Assembly (NCBI RefSeq): GCF_007830035.1
Contig: NZ_VLKN01000004.1
Location: 372,001 to 436,000, forward strand
Source: Luteimonas cucumeris
Lineage (GTDB): Bacteria > Pseudomonadota > Gammaproteobacteria > Xanthomonadales > Xanthomonadaceae
Length of the DNA stretch: 64,000 bases
Direction: 5' to 3'
Shown: one piece after another, positions 1 through 7,766 of the stretch
Position numbering within the stretch: the stretch's first letter is position 1
How the letters are laid out: each line of letters starts with the position of its first letter
Position numbers and translations under genes: made by a program
The notes under the pieces: model-generated
What the model saw: the letters and a program-made list of their open reading frames with translations, nothing else
What the model was told of the DNA's origin: nothing
Databases searched by the model: none

Positions 1-91
1 CGAGGTCTTTGTGACGGTGATAAAGCTGCCGGAATTCCGGGCTGGCTTTGATCATGGCGTCGATCTCGTTCTGCGATTGCCCTTCGAACAT
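1..91 (-). CDS. YdcH/DUF465-like small protein, cut off at the window edge
   Basis: This is the first 30 residues of a small YdcH (DUF465) family protein whose 3' part lies outside the window. The visible residues begin MFEGQSQNEIDAMI and run into PEFRQLYHRHKDL, the first helix of the short antiparallel helical hairpin typical of this family, whose members are usually about 65-75 residues long. A perfect AAGGAGG ribosome-binding site ends about 5 bases before the ATG and fixes the start. The family is common in proteobacteria and has no settled biochemical role. The gene reads leftwards, away from the rest of the window, and its leader would be the unusually structured stretch described next. 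Confidence 0.8.
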   Translation of the reverse strand, partial: MFEGQSQNEIDAMIKASPEFRQLYHRHKDL

Positions 92-569
92 GGAGGCCTC
101 CTTTGGACTCGATTGAACCCGGCCGTGGGCAGGCCCGGGCCCAACGCCTGCCGCGCTGGTTCCGGTCCGTGACGGCAGTCGGGCGGTGGTGCAAGGATCC
201 GCATACAGCAACGCCCCGGCCGGTGCGGCACGAGGCGTGGTGGGGAAGCGGATCGATCGGACCTGACATGACGGGCGCATCCCGAACGGGGCGCCCGCGA
301 CCACCTGGCTAACGGTGGCGGGCTCCTGCGAATCGGGGGCGTGGGTCATCGGTCTGGCTCTGCCGGATGGTGGAGGCCATCCGGTGTCTCCGACCCTACT
401 CCTCCGTTTTCGGGGCTTCAAGCCTGTGGCGCAAGTGCTTGATCCGACAGGGCTGGAAACGATTCCAAGCTGAACCGCGACAATCGCTGGAAAGCCCACC
501 AATCCGTACGGATGTCTTGCAACCATTTGATTTTATTTGATTTTTCGCTGCGCGAACGGCGCCAACGAA
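92..569. other. 478-bp intergenic region rich in inverted repeats
   Basis: No convincing protein gene lies here; the open frames have no ribosome-binding sites and no recognisable products. What stands out is closely packed dyad symmetry: 272-278 with 291-297, CCACC/GGTGG at 301-305 and 314-318, a nested rod from 329 to 412, a branched set at 450-497, and the perfect palindrome ATCCGTACGGAT at 502-513. An AT-rich stretch follows at 524-546. It could be the 5' leader of the ydcH-like gene (minus strand) or an independent structured RNA. Confidence 0.6.
272..497. ncRNA. Candidate structured RNA, strand uncertain
   Basis: The core is a long interrupted stem: CGAA 329-332 with TTCG 409-412, CGGGGG 334-339 with CCTCCG 401-406, GGGTC 343-347 with GACCC 392-396, capped by the perfect 8-bp hairpin CCGGATGG/CCATCCGG (363-370, 377-384). 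On its flanks are the hairpin at 272-297 and a three-way arrangement, GGGCT/AGCCC (450-454, 493-497) enclosing GGAA-acga-TTCC and GCGA-caa-TCGC. On the plus strand the rod with an open bubble near 413-425 recalls 6S RNA, but I could not match any family consensus and the usual 6S neighbours are absent. On the minus strand it would be a ydcH leader. Confidence 0.25.
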
Positions 570-1184
570 TCAGGGCTTGCTGCTCTTGGACTCAGGCTTG
601 TCGACATTGCCGCCGGCGGACATCAGCTCGGCTTCGCGGCGGGCCAGCTCCGCCTGCCGTTTGCGGGCGGCGCGCAGTTTGGCCGCCTGTGCGCCAGCGA
701 CGTCGTTCAACACGCCTTCGGCCTGTTGGCGGGCCGCGGCTTCCTGCTCGGCGGCCAGGCGCAGGTGCTCGGCCTCCTCGGCGTGGATCTGGGTCTGGAT
801 GCGCAGGTGCTCGGCCTCGCGCCTCGCGCGCTCCGCTTCGCGACGGCTGGCTTCGACCAGCATCTCGCTGCGTTCGCGCTCGAGGCGATCCACCTCGCGC
901 CGGCCCTGTTCGATGCGCGCCGCGATCTCCGCGGTTTCGACGCGGCGATCGGCCACATAGAGCGCATTGGCGCGATCGCGACTGCGCGCGGTCGCCACGC
1001 GCTCGATCGCCTGTCGTGCCTGCAGGCGCTCGTACGACGCCATGCCGGCCAGACTCAGGTTGTCGTCGAGTTGCTGCAGGCGCTGGTTGAGGCGCGCGAC
1101 ATCGGCGTCGTCATCGGCGGCGCGCGCGGTACCGGCAACCGCCAGCAAGGCGGCGAAGGCGATCATCAACAGCGGACGGATCAT
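570..1184 (-). CDS. Exported coiled-coil protein, partner of the DUF4398 lipoprotein
   Basis: The product (204 residues) starts with a signal peptide (MIRPLLMIAFAALLAVAGTARA) and then consists almost wholly of charged heptad-like sequence, with about 120 residues rich in E, R, A and Q and periodic leucines, ending in a polar tail (ESKSSKP). It is therefore expected to be a periplasmic coiled-coil rod. Its start overlaps the stop of the upstream DUF4398 lipoprotein gene by ATGA, so the two are translationally coupled. Related pairs in other gammaproteobacteria are often followed by or fused to an OmpA-type peptidoglycan-binding domain; no such domain is present here. The function is not established. 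Confidence 0.7.
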   Translation of the reverse strand: MIRPLLMIAFAALLAVAGTARAADDDADVARLNQRLQQLDDNLSLAGMASYERLQARQAIERVATARSRDRANALYVADRRVETAEIAARIEQGRREVDRLERERSEMLVEASRREAERARREAEHLRIQTQIHAEEAEHLRLAAEQEAAARQQAEGVLNDVAGAQAAKLRAARKRQAELARREAELMSAGGNVDKPESKSSKP

Positions 1185-1570
1185 GGCTGGTCTCCCGTCT
1201 GCAACCGGCTTTGCAGGTCGGCGATCTCGGCGCGACGCTGTGCAAGCTCGGTGTTCTGCGTGGCTTCCTGGCTGCGCGCATGGGCCAGGTCGGCATCGGC
1301 GGCAGCGGACAAGGCGAAGCGACGCGCCTCGTCGTCGTCGCCGCGCGCCATCGCGGCCTGTGCGCGGCTGAGTTCGGAACGTGCCGTGGCGATCAGATCA
1401 GGGGCGTGCTGGTCGGCATCCGCCTGGCCGGCGCGTGTCACGGCCTGCTGCGCCGACTGCAGTTCGGAAGTGGGCGGCGGCAGGCTGGCACAGGCCGCCA
1501 ATGCGCACCCGATCACGGTTGCGGCGGCGGCAGCACGGATTCGGCGGAGATGTGCGAAGCTAATCGGCAT
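1181..1570 (-). CDS. DUF4398-type lipoprotein
   Basis: A 129-residue predicted lipoprotein. The start at MPISFAHLRRIR places a signal sequence ending in the lipobox LAAC, with the cysteine about 28 residues in. The mature part (LPPPTSELQSAQQAVTRAGQ, then alanine-rich helical repeats with SELSRAQAAMARGDDDEARRFA) is the DUF4398 signature, a helical repeat found in outer-membrane-attached lipoproteins. Longer starts are possible, but they would put the hydrophobic segment too far from the N-terminus. Its stop overlaps the start of the coiled-coil gene (ATGA at 1181-1184), suggesting a two-gene operon for one envelope complex. The role is unknown. Confidence 0.75.
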   Translation of the reverse strand: MPISFAHLRRIRAAAAATVIGCALAACASLPPPTSELQSAQQAVTRAGQADADQHAPDLIATARSELSRAQAAMARGDDDEARRFALSAAADADLAHARSQEATQNTELAQRRAEIADLQSRLQTGDQP

Positions 1571-1676
1571 GGGCGGTCCGGCGCATGAGGGGTGATGCCG
1601 GACCATTGTCTGCAGCCTGCGACGCGCATGCAAATGCCGGGCGCCGGGGCATCACGGTTCGAATGGGGATTCGCGC

Positions 1677-2816
1677 ATGGACATCGGCTATTTCCTGAAG
1701 CTGATGACGGAAAAGAACGCGTCGGACATGTTCCTGACCACGGGTGCGCCGATCTACATCAAGATCGAGGGCAAGCTGTATCCGCTCGGCAACAGCGGCC
1801 TGCCGGCCGGCATGGTCAAGAAGATCGCCTATTCGCTGATGGACGAGGGCCAGATCGCCAGCTTCGAGCGCGACCTGGAACTGAACATGGCGCTGGCGCT
1901 GCAGGATTCAGGCCGCTTCCGCGTCAACGTGTTCAAGCAGCGCGGCGAACTGGGCATGGTGATCCGCTCGATCCGCAGCGTGATCCCGAGCATCGAGGAA
2001 CTGCAGCTGCCGCAGGTGCTCAAGGACATCATCATGGCGCCGCGCGGACTGGTGCTGATCGTCGGCTCGACCGGATCGGGCAAGTCGACCACGCTGGCCT
2101 CGATGATCGATTACCGCAACAGCAATACCTCCGGCCACATCCTCACCATCGAGGATCCGATCGAGTACCTGCACCGGCACAAGAAGTCGATCGTCAACCA
2201 GCGCGAAGTCGGCCTGGACACGCACGGCTTCCACAACGCGCTGAAGAACGCGATGCGCGAGGCGCCGGACGTAATCCTGATCGGCGAGATCCTGGATGCA
2301 ACCACGATGGAGGCGGCGATCGCCTTCGCCGAAACCGGCCACATCTGCCTGGCCACGCTGCATTCCAACAATGCCGACCAGACGCTGGAACGCATCCTCA
2401 ACTTCTTCCCGGAAAGCGCGCACAAGAACATCCTGATGAACCTGGCGCTGAACCTGAAGGCGGTGGTGTCGCAGCGTCTGGTGACCGGCGTCGACGGCCT
2501 GCGCCTGCCGGCGGCGGAAGTGTTGATCAACACGCCGATGATCCGCGACCTGATGCGCCGCGGCCAAGTGCACGAACTCAAGCAGGCGATGGAGGAATCG
2601 CTGGAGGAAGGCATGGAAACCTTCGACCAGTGCCTGTACCGCATGTACAAGGAAGGCAAGATCGAAATGGAGGAAGCGCTGCGCGCAGCGGATTCGCGCG
2701 ACGGCCTCAACCTCAAGTTCCGGCTGTCCGAGGGCAGCACGGAAGCGCACGATCCCTACGCCGAGGTGTTCAACACAGCCGGTGCCGGTGGCTCGGCCGG
2801 CGGTTACGAGCACTGA
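1677..2816 (+). CDS. pilU: Type IV pilus ATPase PilU
   Basis: PilU is a PilT-like hexameric ATPase that helps retract type IV pili from the cytoplasmic face of the pilus machine. The 379-residue protein has the family's usual length and order: an N-terminal PAS-like domain, Walker A GSTGSGKST at residues 130-138, the Asp-box region TIEDPIEY near 158-165, a Walker B-like VILIGE at 199-204, and the His-box ATLHSNN near 226-232. The invariant-looking arginine that follows GE in many relatives (GEIRD/GEVRS) is a leucine here (GEILD, L206). The typical PilU C-terminal extension after residue 340 is present. PilT, often adjacent, is not next to it; the upstream genes are divergent and unrelated. 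Confidence 0.9.
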   Translation: MDIGYFLKLMTEKNASDMFLTTGAPIYIKIEGKLYPLGNSGLPAGMVKKIAYSLMDEGQIASFERDLELNMALALQDSGRFRVNVFKQRGELGMVIRSIRSVIPSIEELQLPQVLKDIIMAPRGLVLIVGSTGSGKSTTLASMIDYRNSNTSGHILTIEDPIEYLHRHKKSIVNQREVGLDTHGFHNALKNAMREAPDVILIGEILDATTMEAAIAFAETGHICLATLHSNNADQTLERILNFFPESAHKNILMNLALNLKAVVSQRLVTGVDGLRLPAAEVLINTPMIRDLMRRGQVHELKQAMEESLEEGMETFDQCLYRMYKEGKIEMEEALRAADSRDGLNLKFRLSEGSTEAHDPYAEVFNTAGAGGSAGGYEH

Positions 2817-2826
2817 AACACGGATT

Positions 2827-2842
2827 CCCCTGCGCGCAGGGG
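2827..2842. other. Perfect 16-bp palindrome after pilU
   Basis: CCCCTGCGCGCAGGGG is fully self-complementary and lies 10 bases past the pilU stop. As RNA it would form a strong hairpin, but it has no following T-run, so it may act as a weak transcription end or an RNA-stabilising hairpin rather than a classical terminator. Confidence 0.4.
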
Positions 2843-2916
2843 ACCTGCTGTTCCTCTGCGGCGATCACGAAGCCGAAGCAGATTCCGGTCGGCGTTCGGC
2901 ATGACAACACCGTGGC

Positions 2917-2982
2917 CCGGGCAGGCGAAGCGCACCTGGCTACGTCGCGATCGGTTCCCCTGGGCGCGCTTCGCTTGCCCGG
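2917..2982. repeat. Short inverted repeat at the 3' end of maiA
   Basis: CCGGGCAGGCGAAGCGCAC (2917-2935) and the reverse complement of 2964-2982 (CCGGGCAAGCGAAGCGCGC) match at 17 of 19 positions. Each arm is followed on its own side by related GGCTACGTCGC sequence. The pair resembles a REP-type palindrome and touches the last base before the maiA stop codon, so it probably also serves as the end of the leftward maiA transcript. Confidence 0.45.
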
Positions 2983-3645
2983 CTACGTCGCCGGGGCGTC
3001 GGGCTGCCGCTCGGGGCGTGCTGCATCGAACGCCGGCAGGTCCAGGCAGGCCTGCTCGATGCGCACGATATTGGGGAATGCCGCCAGGTCGACGCCGAAA
3101 CGCCGCGCGTTGTAGATCTGGGGTACCAGGCAGCAGTCGGCCAAGGTCGGCAGGTTGCCGTCGCAGAACGTGCCGGTCGACGGATGGTCCACCAGCATCG
3201 CCTCGAACGCGGTGAAGCCGTCGACGATCCAGTGCCGCGTCCACTCGTCGCGTTCGGACTGCGGCACGTGCCAGGTGTGGTCGAAGTAGCGCATCACCCG
3301 CAGGTTGTTGAGCGGGTGTACGTCGCAGGCGATCAGCTGCGCCAGTGCGCGCACGCGCTGGCGTTCGCGCGCCGTCGCCGGCAGCAGCGCCGGCGTCGGC
3401 CATATTTCGTCGATGTATTCCAGGATCGCCAGCGACTGCCGGAACACGCGTTGCCCATGCTGCAGCACTGGCACCAGTCCCTGCGGATTGGCTTGCCGAT
3501 AGCTTTCGCTGTGCTGTTCGCCGCCGTCGCGCAACAGGTGCACCGGTGCGATCTCGTAGGCCAGGCCCTTGAGGTTGAGCCCGATGCGCACGCGATACGC
3601 CGCGCTGGAACGCCAGTACGAATAAAGCCGCAGTTCCTCACCCAT
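2983..3645 (-). CDS. maiA: Maleylacetoacetate isomerase
   Basis: MaiA converts maleylacetoacetate to fumarylacetoacetate with glutathione, the fifth step of tyrosine catabolism. The 220-residue protein is a zeta-class glutathione S-transferase. Near the N-terminus it carries the diagnostic SSAAYRVRIGLNLKGL block (the SSxxxYR glutathione site), then the thioredoxin-fold NPQGLVPVL and RQSLAILEYIDE segments, and a helical C-terminal domain with LTLADCCLVPQ-type sequence. Length is normal for the family. It reads in the same direction as the fumarylacetoacetate hydrolase gene 105 bp upstream, so the two last steps of the pathway are likely one transcript. The earlier enzymes, hppD and hmgA, are at 39-41.5 kb. 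Confidence 0.92.
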   Translation of the reverse strand: MGEELRLYSYWRSSAAYRVRIGLNLKGLAYEIAPVHLLRDGGEQHSESYRQANPQGLVPVLQHGQRVFRQSLAILEYIDEIWPTPALLPATARERQRVRALAQLIACDVHPLNNLRVMRYFDHTWHVPQSERDEWTRHWIVDGFTAFEAMLVDHPSTGTFCDGNLPTLADCCLVPQIYNARRFGVDLAAFPNIVRIEQACLDLPAFDAARPERQPDAPAT

Positions 3646-3750
3646 CGACCGTCCCCCTGACCGTCCCCGCTCGCCGCGGCCCGCGCACGATAGCCGTTCG
3701 CACCGGCCGCGGGGCGACCGCCGGTCGCGCCGTAGCCGGCGTTCGCCGCA

Positions 3751-4740
3751 TCAAGGCAGCGGTTGCCGCTCGATGCGCTGCTCGATGGCACCGAAAATGG
3801 AATTGCCGTCACGATCCAGCATCTCGATGCGGACCAGGTCGCCGAAGCTCATGAACGGCGTCGTGGCCGCACCGGACTCCAGCGTCTCGACAGTGCGCTT
3901 CTCGGCGAAACACGAGGCGCCCTTGCTGGTGTCCTCGTTGGCGATGGTGCCGGAGCCGACGATGGTGCCGGCGGACAACGGCCGCGTCTTCGCCGCGTGC
4001 GCGAGCAGTTGCGCGAAGTCGAACTGCATGTCCACGCCCGCTTCCGGCGCGCCGAACCACGCGCCATTGACGTGGGTCAGCAGCGGCAGGTGCAGCTTGT
4101 TGTCGCGCCATGCATCGCCGAGCTCGTCGGGAGTGACGAACACCGGCGACAAGGTGGAGCGCGGCTTGGATTGCAGGAAGCCGAAGCCCTTGGCCAGTTC
4201 CTGCGGAATCAGGTTGCGCAGCGACACGTCGTTGACCAGGCCGACAAGCTGGATGTGCGCGGCGGCCTGCGCCGGCGTGACCGCCATCGGCACGTCGTCG
4301 GTGACGATCACGATCTCCGCTTCCAGGTCGATGCCATAACTTTCGTCGACCACCTTCACCGGGTCGCGCGGGCCGGAGAAGCCGGCGCTGGTGGCCTGGT
4401 ACATCAGCGGATCGGTGTAGAAGCTCTCCGGTACTTCGGCGCCGCGCGCGCGGCGCACGCGTGCGACATGCGGCAGGTAGGCGCTGCCGTCGACGAATTC
4501 GTAGGCGCGCGGCAATGGGGCGGCGAACTGCGCCACGTCCACATCGAACACGCCATCGGCGCTGCCTTCGTTCAACGCCTGCGACAGCGCGGCCAGGCGC
4601 GGCGCCAGGTTCGACCAGTCTTCCAGCGCCTGCTGCAGCGTCGCGGCGATGCCGGTGGCGCGCACTGCGCGCGACAGGTCGCGCGACACGACGATCAGCG
4701 TGCCGTCACGGCCGCCTTCCTTCAGCGAAGCGAGTTTCAT
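3751..4740 (-). CDS. Fumarylacetoacetate hydrolase
   Basis: This 329-residue enzyme belongs to the FAH superfamily and, given its neighbour maiA, should cleave fumarylacetoacetate to fumarate and acetoacetate. The fold's metal-binding acidic residues are visible in SYGIDLEAEIVIVTDD (about residues 146-161), followed by the conserved GLVNDVSLRN and the loop with LAKGFGFLQSKP. The C-terminal GTIVGSGTIANED and LVRIEMLDRDGNSIFGAIEQ segments are typical. It is the shorter bacterial form rather than the 420-residue eukaryotic type. The start MKLASLKEGG is the first ATG in a frame with a good match to the family's N-terminus; the open frame continues upstream but without similarity. Confidence 0.9.
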   Translation of the reverse strand: MKLASLKEGGRDGTLIVVSRDLSRAVRATGIAATLQQALEDWSNLAPRLAALSQALNEGSADGVFDVDVAQFAAPLPRAYEFVDGSAYLPHVARVRRARGAEVPESFYTDPLMYQATSAGFSGPRDPVKVVDESYGIDLEAEIVIVTDDVPMAVTPAQAAAHIQLVGLVNDVSLRNLIPQELAKGFGFLQSKPRSTLSPVFVTPDELGDAWRDNKLHLPLLTHVNGAWFGAPEAGVDMQFDFAQLLAHAAKTRPLSAGTIVGSGTIANEDTSKGASCFAEKRTVETLESGAATTPFMSFGDLVRIEMLDRDGNSIFGAIEQRIERQPLP

Positions 4741-4811
4741 CCAGCACGTCCATCGAATGCGAAGCAGTGATTGTATTCGACCGTGGCATTTGGCTTGTTG
4801 GCGGCCACAGC

Positions 4812-4871
4812 CTATTTCGCGCCCGGCGCCGGGCACCGGCCTTCGCGGAACAGCGTCCATTCGTCGCACTG
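4812..4871 (-). pseudogene. Stranded DUF333 tail beyond an in-frame amber codon
   Basis: Directly after the TAG at 4872-4874 the same reading frame continues for 19 codons (QCDEWTLFREGRC, then PAPGAK) to a second TAG at 4812-4814. This stretch is the expected second half of a DUF333 motif, whose usual form is CxLPDG followed by one residue and then a C-E/D-E-W-x-x-F-R-x-G-x-C segment. The amber codon thus sits exactly in the middle of a conserved domain, which marks it as a nonsense mutation, a sequencing error, or a read-through site. Confidence 0.6.
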
Positions 4872-5447
4872 CTAGCCGTCGGGCAGCCGGCAGTCGGCCG
4901 CCTGGCCGCCATCGGCGCTGGTCCTTGCGATCGACGTGCCGCCGAGCTTCGCGCAATGGACCGCAGCCGGATTGGCCATGCCAATGCCGCCTTCCGGCGT
5001 GGCCGACCGATCCGTCGTTGCCGCCTCGCGCAGGTCCTGTTCGGCCTGCCTGATCGCCTTGACGTCGAGCGGGCGGATTTCCCGGATCCGGCACGGCATC
5101 CGCGTCGGCGAAGCACCACTGCCGCGAACGATCACCTCGTCGAACCGCGCCGACACTTCGCCCATGCGCTGGGTGATGGTGATTGCCGGCGCGTAGTCCA
5201 GGTCCTGGCAGGGGCCGAACAGGTCCAGCAGCCAGGCCTCGCTGGGCCGCGTCCGCACTACCAGCGCGTCGTCGCCCAGCGGCGTCCAGCCGGTGATGTT
5301 GCCGACATAACGGAAGCTCGGCACCGGATCGCCGGCATGCTCGCGGTACAGCGCGAGCTTGTCGCTGTCGCTGAGTCCGGGCGTGCTGGTGCAGGCGGCC
5401 ATGACGAGGGGCAAGGCGAGCGATAGCCCAGTGGTACTGCGTTTCAT
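4872..5447 (-). CDS. Lipoprotein with DUF6491-like domain and truncated DUF333
   Basis: A predicted lipoprotein: signal sequence MKRSTTGLSLALPLVMAAC with lipobox MAAC. The middle part (SFRYVGNITGWTPLGDDALVVRT, then EAWLLDLFGPCQDLDYAPAI) resembles the DUF6491 family of small Xanthomonadales lipoproteins. From about residue 155 a second domain begins, MANPAAVHCAKLGGTSIARTS then CRLPDG, which is the first half of DUF333 (a small hemolysin-associated cysteine motif). The frame then meets TAG. The start is well placed, with GGAGGTG about 6 bases upstream (5451-5457). As annotated the protein has 191 residues; without the amber codon it would have about 211. Function unknown. Confidence 0.7.
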   Translation of the reverse strand: MKRSTTGLSLALPLVMAACTSTPGLSDSDKLALYREHAGDPVPSFRYVGNITGWTPLGDDALVVRTRPSEAWLLDLFGPCQDLDYAPAITITQRMGEVSARFDEVIVRGSGASPTRMPCRIREIRPLDVKAIRQAEQDLREAATTDRSATPEGGIGMANPAAVHCAKLGGTSIARTSADGGQAADCRLPDG

Positions 5448-5479
5448 GGCGCACCTCCGTTCGTTGTCATGCCGGTGCG

Positions 5480-5580
5480 GTGAGGACGCGATGCGACGGC
5501 ACCGACCGCGCTAGCTTGCCCCGACGTTGGCACCAAATGCTGAACAGCGTCAGCACGAATCACCGTGAGGACGCGATGCG
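5480..5580. repeat. 16-bp direct repeat between divergent genes
   Basis: GTGAGGACGCGATGCG occurs at 5480-5495 and again at 5565-5580, 85 bp apart centre to centre, in the intergenic region between the leftward lipoprotein gene and the rightward M23-like gene. It may be a small duplication or a pair of regulator sites. Nothing else recognisable is seen in the region. Confidence 0.45.
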
Positions 5581-5720
5581 GCGTGCCTCAGCGCCGCGGC
5601 ACGCCGGCGAATCACGGCAGGTGATGGGTCGGGCGGCGGTATGCCGGTTATGTCTTCAAGCGCGACAGCCCGGCACCACCGCCGGCGGCGACGCGCGCCC
5701 CCCCATCCCGGAGAAATCGC

Positions 5721-7709
5721 ATGCAATCGCAATCCCCCACCCGCCGGCGCAACACCCTGCCCGGCGCCCTGGCGCTGCTGCTGCTCGGCGCGGCCGCCGA
5801 CAGCCAGGCGCAGAACCTCGGCATCCGGGTGACGGCCCCGACCCAGGACGAACGCGTCCTGATCCAGCCGCTCGGTCCCGACGCCGCCGATGGCCCGATG
5901 CGTGCGCGCGTCTCGCTGCGCATGGGCATCACCAACAACGAGGCGACGCCGATCAAGATCACGAAGATCGAGATCCTCGGCCAGCCCGCATCGAATTTTC
6001 TCAGCCCGCGCGTCGTCCAGCCGGGCGAGGAGTACGCCTTCCACAACTGCAACTGCAACTACGAGAAGGAGAACGACAGCGATCCCGACGTGCCGATGTC
6101 CTATCCGGTGCTGATCGACGCGCCCTATCCGGCCACGGCCACGATTGCCGTTTACGTGCAGGGCTTCCGTGCACCAGTGATGAAAACGGTGGCGATCACC
6201 ACGCATACGAACGACGGCGGCCCGCTGCGCTACCCCGCCAAGCCCAGCGACCTGCGCAACAACGAGGCCTGGTCCACCACCAGCAACCACCCGGGCGACA
6301 GCCAGGCGTTTGGTCTGGACACCCACGTGCGCGGCTGGAATGGCACGGCGTGGAGCACGCTCTATCCCGGCGCCGACGCTAACCGAACGGAGGGCAGGCG
6401 CGCCTACGGCATGCCGGTCTATGCGATGGCCTCGGGCACGGTCTGCTCGGCGCTCAACGACCTGCCGGAATGGAAGAGCTATCCGCGCGACGAAACCGGG
6501 ACCGAGCCGACGCCCACAAGCCCCAGCACCGGCAAGTACTCCAAGGGGGGCAACCACGTCTACGTCCGCACCGGCGACGAGATCGCGCTGTACGCGCACC
6601 TGCAGCCCGGCTCGATTCCCGACGAACTGCTGCAGCCGGGCGCGACGATCAAGCAGGGCCAGTACCTGGGCAAGGTCGGCTACTCCGGCGCCACCAGTGG
6701 GCCGCACGTGCACATCCACGTGGCGCGCGAAACCGAGCCCGGTTCCTGCAAGGGCAATGGCATCCGGCCGCTGACGATGACCTTCGGCAAGCTGCAGAGC
6801 CTGACCCGCGACGAGGCCGACTATCTGGCGTCGCAGCACGACATGGATCCGCTCGACTGGACCCACCTTGCCAACCACTCGTCTCCACACAAGCCCAGCC
6901 TGCTGTATCCGACCAGCCAGCCGTATGCCTTCATCGATGCCGCCACCGACAACCGGCGCTTCATCGGCGTGTGGCAGGCCGGCAACCAGATCGAACTGCG
7001 GGTGAACCTGGCCGGCTGGGAAGCGTTCACGCAGAAGTGGGACGAATTGTCCAAGGACCGTTTCCGCCTGGTCGAGATCAACACCTACGTCGAGAACGGC
7101 AAGCGCCAGTATCAGGGCGTGTTCAAGCGCGGCGGTGGCAACCATGCGCTATGGCGCAGCGACAGCTGGGGCGAGTTCGACGCCAAGCAGAAGGAGTTCT
7201 ACAAGGCCGGCCTGCGTCTGGCCGACATCGCCAGCTTCAGCGCCGGCGGCAAGACGCATTACGTCGGCGCTTTCGTTGCCGGCAACGCCTGGCAGCGGGT
7301 GGAGAACACGTCGAGCCTGTTCGAGCTGGCGCTCGCCTCCAACGCCAACTCCAACATGTGGGGACTGGAACTGGTCGACATCGAGTTCCTGCAGTCCGCG
7401 CCCTACTCCGTCGAGAGCGGCGAGTTCATCGGCGTGTACCGCGCCAGCAACGACAAGACGCAGATGATCAGCGCCGGCAGCTACGCGGAATTCGCCGACA
7501 AATGGCGTGAGCAGCACAAGATCGGCATGCGCCTGATCGACGTTGAAACCTACCGCCATGGCGAACAGCGTTTCTACGTGGGGCTGTTCCGGCCCGGCAC
7601 CGGCAGCTCGGGCCTGGAACTGGTGACCGGCTACCAGAAGCTGTTCCAGTCCGCCGAGAAGCACGGCAAGCAGGGCCGTCGCCTGGTCGACGTGCACGTG
7701 TTGCCGTAA
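5721..7709 (+). CDS. Exported M23/LytM-like protein with C-terminal tandem repeats
   Basis: A 662-residue exported protein. A signal peptide ends near SQAQ (residue 31). Residues about 35-160 form a beta-rich domain of unknown type. Residues about 190-345 show the M23 metallopeptidase layout: FGLDTHV around D200, VYAMASGTV, YAHLQPGSIP, then GPHVHIHV with H329 and H331. The first zinc ligand expected in HxGxD is alanine (A196), so the peptidase may be inactive or use a nearby histidine. Residues about 400-662 hold four copies of a 60-residue repeat (RLVDIETY...YVGLFRPG pattern) matching the bacterial tandem repeat domain BTRD1. GGAG lies 8 bases before the ATG. A strong terminator follows, so it is probably monocistronic. 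Confidence 0.75.
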   Translation: MQSQSPTRRRNTLPGALALLLLGAAADSQAQNLGIRVTAPTQDERVLIQPLGPDAADGPMRARVSLRMGITNNEATPIKITKIEILGQPASNFLSPRVVQPGEEYAFHNCNCNYEKENDSDPDVPMSYPVLIDAPYPATATIAVYVQGFRAPVMKTVAITTHTNDGGPLRYPAKPSDLRNNEAWSTTSNHPGDSQAFGLDTHVRGWNGTAWSTLYPGADANRTEGRRAYGMPVYAMASGTVCSALNDLPEWKSYPRDETGTEPTPTSPSTGKYSKGGNHVYVRTGDEIALYAHLQPGSIPDELLQPGATIKQGQYLGKVGYSGATSGPHVHIHVARETEPGSCKGNGIRPLTMTFGKLQSLTRDEADYLASQHDMDPLDWTHLANHSSPHKPSLLYPTSQPYAFIDAATDNRRFIGVWQAGNQIELRVNLAGWEAFTQKWDELSKDRFRLVEINTYVENGKRQYQGVFKRGGGNHALWRSDSWGEFDAKQKEFYKAGLRLADIASFSAGGKTHYVGAFVAGNAWQRVENTSSLFELALASNANSNMWGLELVDIEFLQSAPYSVESGEFIGVYRASNDKTQMISAGSYAEFADKWREQHKIGMRLIDVETYRHGEQRFYVGLFRPGTGSSGLELVTGYQKLFQSAEKHGKQGRRLVDVHVLP

Positions 7710-7733
7710 TCGCAGGCCACGGGTTCGACCCAT

Positions 7734-7766
7734 CGCCGCCCTCTTCGCAGGGCGGCGTTTTTTTTT
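7734..7766 (+). terminator. Rho-independent terminator of the M23-like gene
   Basis: Stem CGCCGCCCT (7734-7742) pairs perfectly with AGGGCGGCG (7749-7757) around a 6-base loop and is followed by nine T residues (7758-7766). It begins 25 bases after the stop codon. Confidence 0.92.

Noticed and set aside
103-312. Small plus-strand frame in the first intergenic region
   Set aside because: Rich in Arg, Pro and Gly, lacks a ribosome-binding site, and coincides with the structured hairpins.
329-412. yybP-ykoY manganese riboswitch or RNase P RNA on the minus strand
   Set aside because: A GGAGTAG-like stretch is present on the minus strand, but the rest of the yybP-ykoY core and RNase P landmarks are missing and the downstream gene is a ydcH homologue, not a metal exporter.
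3763-4770. Long open frames opposite fahA, trpE, mrpA, hmgA and most other genes
   Set aside because: They are codon-shadow frames of GC-rich genes: arginine/alanine/histidine-rich, no ribosome sites, no similarity, and entirely covered by a recognised gene on the other strand.
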